A DNA stretch of 23,070 nt from DATAYF01 sp036272735 (GTDB lineage Bacteria > Chloroflexota > Ktedonobacteria > Ktedonobacterales > Ktedonobacteraceae): NCBI GenBank assembly GCA_036272735.1, contig DATAYF010000229.1:1-23070 (forward strand), given 5' to 3'. A program made the translations under genes and the position numbers. Below the pieces are notes generated by a model, which saw only the letters and a program-made list of their open reading frames with translations, was not told the DNA's origin and searched no databases. Positions 7,482 through 15,499 of this stretch are shown one piece after another (positions within the stretch are counted from its first letter, which is position 1; every line of letters begins with the position of its first letter).

Positions 7482-8086
7482 CCCTTTACCCACCTCACAA
7501 AATTTTCGAGTAGTTGTAGACCAGCAGCACCACTTTTTTCAGGGTGAAATTGCGTACCCCATACACGCTCGGTCGCGATCACGCTACAATATGGCGTTCC
7601 ATATTCGGTGACGGCTGCCACCCCGCGCTGATCCTGCGGCTCTACATAGTACGAATGCGCAAAATAAAAATACGCATCATCAGGAATACCGGCGAAAATT
7701 GGCGCGCCCGGCTGCACTGCTTGCACCTGGTTCCAGCCCATATGCGGGATCTTTGGGCCGCTGGGAATGCGCCGTACCTCGCCGCGAAACAGCTTCAGGC
7801 CATCCACCGCCCCTTCGGCATGCCGATCCGCCAGCAATTGCATGCCAAGGCAAATCCCTAAAAACGGCTTGCCTTGCTCCGTCGCTTCGCGTATCGCAGA
7901 CGCCAGGCCCCTCTCGGTCATTCGCGCCATGGCTGCTCCACCGGAGCCAACCCCTGGCAGCACGACAGCTTGAGATTGGGCGACAACCACGGGATCATCC
8001 GTTACCTGTATCGTAGCTCCCACATGTTCCAATGCCTTGGCGATACTATGAATATTCCCCGCCCCATAATCAATAATCGCTATCAT
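7478..8086 (-). CDS. hisH: Imidazole glycerol phosphate synthase glutaminase subunit
   Basis: Protein of 202 residues from ATG 8086, which overlaps the upstream stop as ATGA; the longer in-frame reading to 8239 lies inside the upstream gene and is ignored. Class I glutamine amidotransferase: MIAIIDYGAGNIHSI, LPGVGSGGAAM (oxyanion strand), nucleophile Cys 79 in GICLGMQLL, and the His 181 / Glu 183 pair in QFHPEKSG. It supplies ammonia to HisF. Length and motifs are normal. Confidence 0.97.
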   Translation of the reverse strand: MIAIIDYGAGNIHSIAKALEHVGATIQVTDDPVVVAQSQAVVLPGVGSGGAAMARMTERGLASAIREATEQGKPFLGICLGMQLLADRHAEGAVDGLKLFRGEVRRIPSGPKIPHMGWNQVQAVQPGAPIFAGIPDDAYFYFAHSYYVEPQDQRGVAAVTEYGTPYCSVIATERVWGTQFHPEKSGAAGLQLLENFVRWVKG

Positions 8087-9828
8087 GCATTCAACCCTTC
8101 CATGAGACGATAATTGCCCATTTGCATGACCTGAGACAGGCCCAGCCAGCAAACGCTCGTCGGTAGGCGACGCGTATCCAACAAGTTCAGCGTGAGCAGC
8201 GGACAGCACATCAACGCCATCTGCATTATCTCTTGCCAATCCACCAGCAGATCCCGTTGTTCGCGCAGCAGCGCAAGCAGTGGCTTCAGCAGGTGCGTAA
8301 CCTTGGTATCAAGCAGCGCCTGCCGCACGGGCGTTAAAACATAATCGTGCTCAATCTCGACCGTCTCCCCACGCAAGGTCACGGCTATATGCAAATCCTG
8401 CGCCACGGCCTCCGCGAAATACATCCAGGTGGCAAACACGTTGTGAAAAAATGGTTTGACGATGTCGAGAATGGCCGCGTGGCGACCGGCAAACGCTGGA
8501 TCGAAGTAGAGATAGCGCCGCTGATTCTCCTGACCTTCTAAAAAGACATTACCAAAATGGGCATCGCCGTGTCCAATAATCGTCGCCGCCTCGCGTTGCG
8601 GGTCGAGCACGATTTTAGCCCGCTCAATCAGCGCGCCCAACGTTTGTTGGTCACCATCCACCGGCTCACCATTGATGCGCCAACGATAACGCAACAGATC
8701 CTCAAAAGTAAGCGACGTGCTATCTCCTGGCTGTCCCTCGCGCGCGGGCAAGACCACCGGCTGGTTGGCATAAAAATGTTGCAGACGACCGCCAGTCAAG
8801 CGATGCCAAAAGAGCTGATGGATGGGAGCCTGCGCGTGCTCTTGAGCGCTGCTGAAGGCCAACGTGCCAGCATACATACGCAACAAGCGCTCATCCTCGT
8901 TTCTTTCGGCACTTACCAGTGTTTCCAACGTGGCATGCTCGCTATTGCCAGTCTCCACCTCGCGCATCAGATCGAACATCACGGGCCAGCGCACCACCGG
9001 GTACGTTACCATCTGCTGGCCCTTTTCATGCAGGATACGCAATGGTCTGACCACATTATAACCAGCCTCAGCGAGCATTTCAGCATGGTAGTACTCTTCG
9101 AGTATGCCCTGTTCCTCGACATGTGTCTTGAAGAAATACTCCTCGCCATTGGCGCGATAGAACCCATTGAATGAATTCAATGAGACGGGCTTGGGTGTCA
9201 GCATTACCTGCTCGGTAGCCAGGTGCATATGCAGCACAAACCAGCGCTGGAGCGACAATTCCGCCAGGTCACGTTGCGTAAATTGCAGCTTTTGGATGGT
9301 TTCCAGATCATCAAGCCAGGCGAGCGTGTCGGCAACGTTGGTGAGATCATCGATCAGCACGTCGGGATGATTCTGCTCCAACAACATTTGCGCCTCCAGC
9401 GTACTCTCACCCGCCCGTACAGCGATCACCAGAGCATTGGCCGCGTGCGCACTGACAACGTCGCTGGTCGTATCACCCACAACAACAAAACTGCCACGCG
9501 CGGGCAAAGCGTCCCCAGGTTGATAGCCAGGATCAGCGGCGCGCAAAAATTGGTACGGACGCGTCTTAACAAGCGCGCTGGTATCACCTTGCAACCGCAA
9601 TTGTGCTTCGGCCTGTGCCACGTCGTCATGCGTACTCAGACGCCGCTCATCAACATACGGGTACAACCCAGAATTTTTCAGCGCCTCAATGGCTGTTTGC
9701 CTGGGCCAGCTCGTAGCCACGCCCAACGTATAGCCCTGCGCCTGGACCTGCGCAAACGTGGCGCACAACTGCTCCACAGGTAACGATGGCCGCTCAAAAT
9801 CTAACGCAAAAACAACAACCTTACTCAC
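8083..9828 (-). CDS. HAD-like domain fused to APH-like kinase, embedded in the his operon
   Basis: Protein of 581 residues, GTG start overlapping the hisG stop (GTGA). Residues 1-175 look like a HAD phosphatase fold: motif I ALDFE (10-12, with Glu where the second Asp is usual), motif II GVATS (36-40), a Lys at 88, and motif IV VVGDTTSD (117-123). Residues about 200-581 look like an aminoglycoside/choline-kinase-type phosphotransferase: EYFFKTH (candidate ATP-site Lys 234), Glu 250 in YYHAEMLAEAG, catalytic loop GHGDAHFGN (419-427, Asp 422), and metal Asp 443 in YFDPAF. It would act on a small soluble substrate in the cytoplasm. The operon context and lack of hisB/hisN nearby make histidinol-phosphate phosphatase a possibility for the N-terminal part, but motif I is atypical. 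The kinase substrate is unknown. Confidence 0.8.
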   Translation of the reverse strand: MSKVVVFALDFERPSLPVEQLCATFAQVQAQGYTLGVATSWPRQTAIEALKNSGLYPYVDERRLSTHDDVAQAEAQLRLQGDTSALVKTRPYQFLRAADPGYQPGDALPARGSFVVVGDTTSDVVSAHAANALVIAVRAGESTLEAQMLLEQNHPDVLIDDLTNVADTLAWLDDLETIQKLQFTQRDLAELSLQRWFVLHMHLATEQVMLTPKPVSLNSFNGFYRANGEEYFFKTHVEEQGILEEYYHAEMLAEAGYNVVRPLRILHEKGQQMVTYPVVRWPVMFDLMREVETGNSEHATLETLVSAERNEDERLLRMYAGTLAFSSAQEHAQAPIHQLFWHRLTGGRLQHFYANQPVVLPAREGQPGDSTSLTFEDLLRYRWRINGEPVDGDQQTLGALIERAKIVLDPQREAATIIGHGDAHFGNVFLEGQENQRRYLYFDPAFAGRHAAILDIVKPFFHNVFATWMYFAEAVAQDLHIAVTLRGETVEIEHDYVLTPVRQALLDTKVTHLLKPLLALLREQRDLLVDWQEIMQMALMCCPLLTLNLLDTRRLPTSVCWLGLSQVMQMGNYRLMEGLNA

Positions 9829-10904
9829 GACAACCTCTTCAAACGTTCACGTAATGCCTTGACGTTGACCGATGCCTCGGCGAAACGGTAGGTCAGCGGC
9901 ACCACATTCATGCGAGCAGCGCCGGAGCTACGCAGCACAGCCACGATTTCCAGCAGTTCCGGCGCGGACGCACCGATGTTGACCACGCCCGACAGGGTGT
10001 ACCAGCCAGGCTCAACGGTACCGGACACCTCCGATGTGACCACACGAAACTCCACACCAGCAGCGATAGCATGCAGGCACTGATTCATACGCACGCATAG
10101 CGCTTGCATCTCTTCGTAGTTCCCCGCGTGCACTTCGGCGGTCAGCATGGCCTTGTTGCGAGCACGCACACGCGCCTCAATTAATTCCAGCATCGTTTCG
10201 GTCACACGTAGCGCCGTAGGCTGTTGCTGCAACAGGCGCGCATTCGCGATCAAGCACGATTGAGAACGCAAAACCACGCCATCGGGTAGCAACTTCAAAT
10301 GGTTTTCACGCAATGTCGTGCCCGTCTCCGTCAGGTCAACGATAAGATCGGCGGTATCGGTGAGTGGTGCGGCCTCTAGCGCACCATGAGGCGAGAAGAT
10401 TTTGCAGTGCGTGATGTTATGGCGGCGCAAAAACTGCGTGGTTAAAATAGGATATTTCGTGGCAATGCGCAGTCCACGCCCCTTGTGCTCCCGATAGTAA
10501 CCTGAAAGATGCCAGAGGTCGGCACAATTGCTGACATCAATCCAGGTTTCAGGCACCGCGATCACCAGCCGACAATTTCCATAGCCGAGATCACGCTCCA
10601 ACACCATCAGGTTTTCATCGTGATCCTCTTCCTCTGCTTCCTCATCGCCGTAGCCACGATGTTCGGCCAGAATATCGTAGCCGGTAATACCCAGCGCGGC
10701 ATCCCCACTTTGCACCAGTGCAGGCACATCGGTTGCACGCTGGAACACGATTTCCAGTTCGGGCATACTCTTCATCTGGGCCAGATATTGACGCGGGTTG
10801 CTACGGCTCACCTTCATGCCACATTCCGCCAAAAAAGACATGGTGGCGGACTCTAACGCTCCCTTTCCCGGCAAAGCCAGGCGCACACTCCCCGTTGTAC
10901 TCAC
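9825..10904 (-). CDS. hisG: ATP phosphoribosyltransferase, extended form
   Basis: Protein of 359 residues from GTG 10904, which overlaps the upstream stop as GTGA and has AAGGAG 8 nt before it; an in-frame GTG at 10910 is too close to the SD. It makes the first, committed step of histidine synthesis (ATP + PRPP). RLALPGKG, SGDAALGITGYD and the PRPP site DLIVDLTETGTTLRENHLKLL are clear. Length exceeds both the short (about 210) and usual long (about 290) forms. An acidic insertion (GDEEAEEEDHDEN) follows the GITGYDIL segment, and the C-terminal part ends in an ACT-like regulatory region (LLEIVAVLRSSGAARMNVVP). The extra C-terminal domain would allow direct histidine feedback, yet a HisZ-like gene is adjacent. 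Confidence 0.93.
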   Translation of the reverse strand: MSTTGSVRLALPGKGALESATMSFLAECGMKVSRSNPRQYLAQMKSMPELEIVFQRATDVPALVQSGDAALGITGYDILAEHRGYGDEEAEEEDHDENLMVLERDLGYGNCRLVIAVPETWIDVSNCADLWHLSGYYREHKGRGLRIATKYPILTTQFLRRHNITHCKIFSPHGALEAAPLTDTADLIVDLTETGTTLRENHLKLLPDGVVLRSQSCLIANARLLQQQPTALRVTETMLELIEARVRARNKAMLTAEVHAGNYEEMQALCVRMNQCLHAIAAGVEFRVVTSEVSGTVEPGWYTLSGVVNIGASAPELLEIVAVLRSSGAARMNVVPLTYRFAEASVNVKALRERLKRLS

Positions 10905-12406
10905 AGGCACGACTCCTTCTTCAGCAATCGATCCCCAAGCTCGCTCAAGGCTACCCTCTGCTCACTTCCCGCTTCCAGGTCACGGAGCATGACCGCCTCG
11001 GCGCGTTGCTCATCCTCACCGACAATCAAGGCATGGTGCATATGTCGACGCGCCGCCAATCGCAACCCCGAACCAACACCATGCCCGGTGACATCAACCT
11101 CCACCTCGACACCACCCGCGCGTACCGCACGCGCAACTTGAAAGGCATAGGGAGCATTCTCGGAAGCCACAGGCACAACTAGCGCCTGGGTCGCTGGCAC
11201 GCTGGGCAGTTCGGTCGCGGGCACGAGCGCGAGCAAACGCTCAACACCAAAGGCAAAGCCACAGGCGCTCAAATCGTGCGCGCCACCAACCGCTCGCACC
11301 AGCCGGTCGTACCGTCCACCACCGCAAAGCTGCATATCGAAGCCATCAACGTCCTGCGCATGAATTTCAAACACGAGTCCGGTATAATAACTGACGCCAC
11401 GCCCCAATGCCAGATTGAGCACGATCTGCTCACGCTCAACGCCACACTGCTCCATCATTGCCACCAGTTGCTGTAGCTCGCTGAGTGGCGTGGCATCCAG
11501 CCCATAGCGATCCAACACGTCTTGTAATTGCTCGAAGACGGTCGGTGGCGTGCCTGAAACGGCATGCAGTTCCTTCAAAAATTGCAGCGCGTTCATAAGT
11601 TGACGCCGCTGTTCGTTGCGCCCCATCTTCCACAAGAAGCGCTCGACAATCTCTTTGCGGCTATCGTCATCCGCGAAGGCGATACTGATGCCACTTAGTA
11701 GCGAGGTAATATAGCGCGCATCTACGCCCGAAGCGTTACGCACATCGTTCTCGACCTGCTCACCTGGCGTTTGGGCGGATGGATACAGGGCTTCTAAGCG
11801 CGCCTGTGCCGCCCGCTCACCCTCTTCAGAACGACTAATTTGCTCCATCAGACTCAAGAGCAGACGTGCGGCATGATCGTCCAGGTGCAAACGGTTGATA
11901 AAACCGCTGGCAACGCCGATGTGACCCAGTTCTAGGCGAAAATTGGGGATGTGGACTTCGCACAACATATCGCACGCCAACTGCACAATTTCGGCATCGG
12001 CGAGGGGCGTTTGACCGCCAAATAGCTCGATACCCAGGTCCGTATGCTGCCGGTAGCGACCCCGACCAGGAGCCTCGTAGCGAAAAATAGGTCCGGCATA
12101 CTGAAATCGCAACGGCAACGCTTGATGTTGATATTGTTCCAGGTAGAGACGGCAGATAGAAGCGGTATATTCGGGGCGCAGACACAGGTCACGATGGTGT
12201 AAACGAAAAGCATACAGATTCTGCCACAACTCCTGCCCAAAGCTGGCATGGAAAAGATCACTCTGTTCCAGAATTGGTGCATCCACATGGACATACCCGG
12301 CGCGTTGCAGAAAAGCCCCAAGGTAATCAATGACCCAACGCTGCTGCACATAAGCATCGGGTAGTTGATCGTGCATACCACGCAACCGCTCAACACGCTT
12401 CTTCAT
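10901..12406 (-). CDS. Histidyl-tRNA synthetase-like protein (HisZ or HisRS)
   Basis: Protein of 501 residues from ATG 12406 (weak SD GAGTGG; in-frame ATGs at 12420 and 12445 are possible). Class II synthetase core: motif 1 region to about 50, LRPEYTASICR (76-86), motif 2 FRYEAPGRGRYRQHTDLG (108-125), GRGVSYYTG (335-343) and motif 3 GFAFGVERL (383-391). A C-terminal anticodon-binding-type domain follows (about 406-495). HisRS normally reads E-R-P-Q-x-G-R-x-R-Q-F-x-Q in motif 2 and RGLDYYTG; here the histidine-contacting Gln is Asp and the region is looser, as in HisZ. HisZ usually lacks the C-terminal domain. Position immediately before hisG (4-base overlap) favours a regulatory role; a working HisRS is not excluded. 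Confidence 0.75.
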   Translation of the reverse strand: MKKRVERLRGMHDQLPDAYVQQRWVIDYLGAFLQRAGYVHVDAPILEQSDLFHASFGQELWQNLYAFRLHHRDLCLRPEYTASICRLYLEQYQHQALPLRFQYAGPIFRYEAPGRGRYRQHTDLGIELFGGQTPLADAEIVQLACDMLCEVHIPNFRLELGHIGVASGFINRLHLDDHAARLLLSLMEQISRSEEGERAAQARLEALYPSAQTPGEQVENDVRNASGVDARYITSLLSGISIAFADDDSRKEIVERFLWKMGRNEQRRQLMNALQFLKELHAVSGTPPTVFEQLQDVLDRYGLDATPLSELQQLVAMMEQCGVEREQIVLNLALGRGVSYYTGLVFEIHAQDVDGFDMQLCGGGRYDRLVRAVGGAHDLSACGFAFGVERLLALVPATELPSVPATQALVVPVASENAPYAFQVARAVRAGGVEVEVDVTGHGVGSGLRLAARRHMHHALIVGEDEQRAEAVMLRDLEAGSEQRVALSELGDRLLKKESCL

Positions 12407-12451
12407 AAAGATACCACTCATCCCTCTCTTTTCGTTCCTGAACATTTAGAT

Positions 12452-12476
12452 GAGCAATATGCTGGGCATATTGCTC
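12452..12476. repeat. Perfect 11-bp inverted repeat between argB and the HisRS-like gene
   Basis: GAGCAATATGC (12452-12462), loop TGG, GCATATTGCTC (12466-12476). There is no T-run on either side, so it is not an intrinsic terminator. It lies in the only sizeable gap (112 bp) inside the arg/his operon and could be an operator, an RNA-processing hairpin or a translation-control element. Confidence 0.8.
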
Positions 12477-12518
12477 GACCAATGTGAAAGCAACCTCTTG
12501 GACAGGCGAACGACGCGT

Positions 12519-13388
12519 TTAACGAATAATCATCGTACCAGCACCTTGATCGGTGAACAATTCCCGCAACAACGCGTGATCTTCGCGACCATCTACGACA
12601 TGCACGCGTGAGACAGCGGCCAGGGCATCGAGGCAGGCCGACACTTTGGGGATCATGCCACCACGAATCACCCCTTCACCTATCAAGCGTTTTGCCTCCG
12701 CTTCCGTCAACTCGGAAATCAACGAGCCATCAGCGCCATAAATACCAACGACATTGCTCAAGAAGATCAGCTTTTCGGCATTGAGCGCACCCGCGATATG
12801 GGCCGCCACCAGGTCAGCATTGATATTCAAACAGCTTCCCCTGGGTCCCTCGCCTAACGGCGCAATGATCGGGATATACTCATCAGCCAATAGCGACTGA
12901 ATAGGCGTGGTATCGACGGAGTCAATTTCACCCACAAAACCCAGGCGTTCGTTCGCAATATGCGCCTGGACCATACCACCATCTGTCCCAGATAAGCCGC
13001 ACGCGCGCCCCCCCAACTGCGAAGCCATCAAGACCAGCCCCTGATTGACCTGCCCCAATAATACCATACGGACCACCTCAAGCGTTGGTGCGTCGGTCAC
13101 ACGCAGGCCGTTTTCAAAACGCGATGGCAGGTTAAGCTTTTGGAGCCAGGCATTGATATATGGGCCACCACCATGCACCAGCACAGGATATATCCCCAAC
13201 GCACGCAGCCAGATGATATCTTGCAGCACCGCCTGCTGATTCTCAAGCGTGCTCCCACCCAATTTTATCACGAGCGTCTTGCCTTTTAAAAAATTGATGT
13301 ACGGCAAGGCCTCGCCGAGTACCTGAGCAATTAAATGATGATCACTCACAATATCCCCATCAGGGGTTCGTGAAAAGGTAATAGCCAT
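12519..13388 (-). CDS. argB: N-acetylglutamate kinase
   Basis: Protein of 289 residues from ATG 13388, chosen because GGAG stands 6 nt upstream; the ATG at 13400 has no SD. Amino-acid kinase family: VIKLGGST (40-47, Lys 42), VHGGGPYI (71-78) binding N-acetylglutamate, RVTDAPTLEVVRMVL, GLSGTDGG, and NINADLVAAHIAGAL near the ATP site. GGMIPKV near the C-terminus is also typical. It phosphorylates N-acetylglutamate, the second step of arginine synthesis. Ends at 12519, with argC 62 bp upstream on the same strand. Length is normal. Confidence 0.95.
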   Translation of the reverse strand: MAITFSRTPDGDIVSDHHLIAQVLGEALPYINFLKGKTLVIKLGGSTLENQQAVLQDIIWLRALGIYPVLVHGGGPYINAWLQKLNLPSRFENGLRVTDAPTLEVVRMVLLGQVNQGLVLMASQLGGRACGLSGTDGGMVQAHIANERLGFVGEIDSVDTTPIQSLLADEYIPIIAPLGEGPRGSCLNINADLVAAHIAGALNAEKLIFLSNVVGIYGADGSLISELTEAEAKRLIGEGVIRGGMIPKVSACLDALAAVSRVHVVDGREDHALLRELFTDQGAGTMIIR

Positions 13389-13450
13389 TTTGCGCTCCAT
13401 TTCTCATCGTTTTACATAATATAAAAAAATTTTACGAGATGTTTTCATGG

Positions 13451-14542
13451 CTAAGGATTGACGCCAATCGTTTCCAGGGCCAGCGTCTCAGGAAATCCGC
13501 AGAGACGATTAGCATTTTGTATGGCCTGACCCGAGGCCCCTTTAACCAAATTGTCCAGGCAAGCAATAACCACCAGACGCTGCGTGCGCGCGTCAACAAA
13601 AGGATGAATAAAACAATGGTTGCTGCCATAGGACCACTTGGTGTGTGGCGCTTGCTGCACAACATGCACAAACGGCTCATCGGCATAATAGTGTTGATAG
13701 ATTTCGTTCACCGCGGCGGTCGTGAGCTGTTGCGCAAATGCTGGACGCAGATCCGCGTAACAGGCCGCGAGAATGCCGCGTGTCATGGGTATATGATGAG
13801 GAATAAAGGTGAGCCGCAGAGCACTAGCCAGGGGATGACCACCATCAGCGGCGGCCTCAGTCAATTCCTGCACAATCTCCGGCAAGTGGCGATGCCCGGA
13901 TAAACTATAGGCATCGATATCCTCGTTAATTTCCGTATAATGCGTCGCCAATGAAGGGCTACGTCCCGCACCACTTATGCCCGATTTGGCATCAATAATG
14001 ACCGCGGGCTCAATAATACCAGCCGCGAACGCCGGACTCAACCCTAAAATGGATGTGGTGGAATGGCAGCCCGGCGTCGCTACCAGTGATGTGGTGGCGA
14101 TACGCTCACGATGGCGTTCACATAACCCATAGACCGCTGATTCCAGCAGTTCCGGGGCCGGATGCGTATGTTTATACCATTCCTCATAGCTTGCGACATC
14201 GTGCAGGCGAAAATCAGCCGAAAGGTCAACAACCTTTATCCCTCGTTGCAAAAGTTGTACCACCGACTCAGCCGCCGCTGCGTGCGGCAAGCAGACAAAC
14301 GCCAGGTCTGTCTGCGCTGGCTCCTCCGTGATCACGAGCGCAGGGTCAATGGCTGGTGTTGTGCCAGGCGAGGAGAGGTGCGCCAACGCGGCCAACTGAG
14401 GGAAAACCTCATCCAGTCTTTTGCCGACAGCACTACGGGCCGTCACCGACGTCACCTGGAAATGAGGATGCTGTGACAGCAGACGGAGGAGCTCTAAAGC
14501 AGTATAGCTCGTCACATTGATAATCGAAACAGTCGTTTTCAT
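13451..14542 (-). CDS. argC: N-acetyl-gamma-glutamyl-phosphate reductase
   Basis: Protein of 363 residues; ATG 14542 has AGAAGGG 5 nt upstream, and the in-frame extension to 14791 runs into the T-box leader and is not coding. It reduces the ArgB product with NADPH. The catalytic Cys 159 lies in VATPGCHSTTSIL, and KSGISGAGRSP and the HRHLPEI segment are conserved. The dinucleotide-binding loop, normally G-A-S-G-Y-T-G, reads NVTSYTA (9-15), so all three glycines are replaced although the rest of the fold motifs remain. Related ArgC proteins with an NVTGY-type loop may exist in this phylum (from memory, not checked). First gene of the T-box-controlled operon. Confidence 0.93.
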   Translation of the reverse strand: MKTTVSIINVTSYTALELLRLLSQHPHFQVTSVTARSAVGKRLDEVFPQLAALAHLSSPGTTPAIDPALVITEEPAQTDLAFVCLPHAAAAESVVQLLQRGIKVVDLSADFRLHDVASYEEWYKHTHPAPELLESAVYGLCERHRERIATTSLVATPGCHSTTSILGLSPAFAAGIIEPAVIIDAKSGISGAGRSPSLATHYTEINEDIDAYSLSGHRHLPEIVQELTEAAADGGHPLASALRLTFIPHHIPMTRGILAACYADLRPAFAQQLTTAAVNEIYQHYYADEPFVHVVQQAPHTKWSYGSNHCFIHPFVDARTQRLVVIACLDNLVKGASGQAIQNANRLCGFPETLALETIGVNP

Positions 14543-14686
14543 AAGCGCCCTTCTCTCAAGCTTTCTATTACCTTTTCGACTATGGGTTACGCGATGGGTA
14601 GACAGGTGGTACTTTATGGTAAATCTCCTACTCCCTTTTAGGTATCCTAGCCAATCCACGCCAGGAATGCCGCAAGAGATTACAGC

Positions 14687-14741
14687 AAATAAAAAAGCCC
14701 TCATCCCTTCTTTCACTTCGTAAGTAAAAGGGACGAGAGCC
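14687..14741 (-). terminator. T-box leader intrinsic terminator
   Basis: On the minus strand GGCTCTCGTCCCTT (14741-14728) pairs with AAGGGATGAGGGCT (14709-14696), allowing G-U pairs, and is followed by TTTTTATTT. It lies between the T-box sequence and argC, so it would stop transcription unless the antiterminator forms. Confidence 0.85.
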
Positions 14742-15076
14742 AATAATCTGCTCCCGCGATACCACCCTGCTTGTCTTCGCGCAATCACCACTGCAACACC
14801 GCCTCACCAGCGGCTTACTCCCCTACCACGGTGTAGCGAAGATGCAAAAGACCTCTTTATTCTGGCTATATGCTTACGTGGGAGCCACCCACCTGTACCT
14901 ACTTGTCAATGCTACTCACACTGACTTTTTTCGGTCAGCCGCTCACGAAGGGGTTCTGCGGAGATGCTACCTACCGACCTCTCACCACCCGTCAGTTCGC
15001 TGTTGGGCATGCCTCCACGTACTCTTTTCGCTCAACACGGGCCAAACAATATTCTATTGTTGCTCTTTATAAGAAT
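14687..15076 (-). promoter_or_regulatory. T-box riboswitch leader of the arg/his operon
   Basis: The minus strand carries the T-box core AGGGTGGTATCGCGG at 14768-14754 (consensus AGGGUGGNACCGCG), directly followed by the terminator at 14741-14687. Upstream, a long Stem I is closed by ACGTGG (15020-15015) pairing with CCACGT (14881-14876), and contains GGTGAGAGG, typical of Stem I. T-box leaders bind a tRNA by its anticodon and test whether its 3' end is uncharged. The variable base of the UGGN bulge is U, so the cognate tRNA should have discriminator A73. That argues against tRNA-His (normally C73) and is allowed for tRNA-Arg. I could not place the specifier codon with confidence. The next gene is argC, 145 nt beyond the terminator. 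Confidence 0.88.
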
Positions 15077-15082
15077 ACTACA

Positions 15083-15111
15083 AGGATAACAGCCACACAG
15101 CAAGTTGTCAA
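15083..15111 (-). promoter_or_regulatory. Sigma70-type promoter of the T-box/arg/his operon
   Basis: Minus strand: -35 TTGACA (15111-15106), 17-nt spacer, -10 TATCCT (15088-15083). Perfect -35 and ideal spacing; the start of transcription would be near 15076, just ahead of the T-box Stem I. Confidence 0.75.
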
Positions 15112-15269
15112 TTAGCATTTTTAGGGACCGAAAGGTAGAGATATGGACAAAATAGCCATATGCCTCATGAGCCGTGCTCTTTCTGCCGCAAGTATCATGA
15201 ACTGAGAGGCAATTTTATCTGTAGCTGGCACTTGCGGACACAAAGGCATTTCGTATATCATAAAGGAAG

Positions 15270-15319
15270 CCGTCAATTGACGGGGCAACATTTGACAAAT
15301 CACCAACGTCTATTACAAT
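15270..15319 (+). promoter_or_regulatory. Promoter with palindromic operator candidate before the kinase gene
   Basis: TTGACA (15292-15297), 16-nt spacer, TACAAT (15314-15319), about 180 bp ahead of the kinase start. A perfect 14-bp palindrome CCGTCAATTGACGG (15270-15283) ends 8 bp before the -35 box. A second weaker promoter-like pair is TTACAA (15372) with TACTAT after 16 nt. The remaining DNA back to 15121 shows no gene. Confidence 0.5.
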
Positions 15320-15499
15320 AGGAACGAGTTTGCCGCAGTCGTCAGCCTCTCTATCGGTACTATCTCTCTGTTACAATACCTACAAACAGTGATACTATAG
15401 AGTAGAGGAAAAACCGTCCTGATAGACTTTATCAACGAGACATACACGACTTACGCATGCAAAAGCATAGAATTATATTTCACGAGAGGATAAACGAGC

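Noticed and set aside
9223..9783. Plus-strand open frame of 186 codons
   Set aside because: Antisense shadow of the HAD-kinase fusion.
14754..14768. T-box as a histidine sensor
   Set aside because: The UGGU bulge predicts discriminator A, whereas bacterial tRNA-His normally has C73; not fully excluded because the specifier was not placed.
14543..14791. N-terminal extension of ArgC
   Set aside because: The extension runs through the T-box core and terminator; ATG 14542 has an SD and matches the family start.
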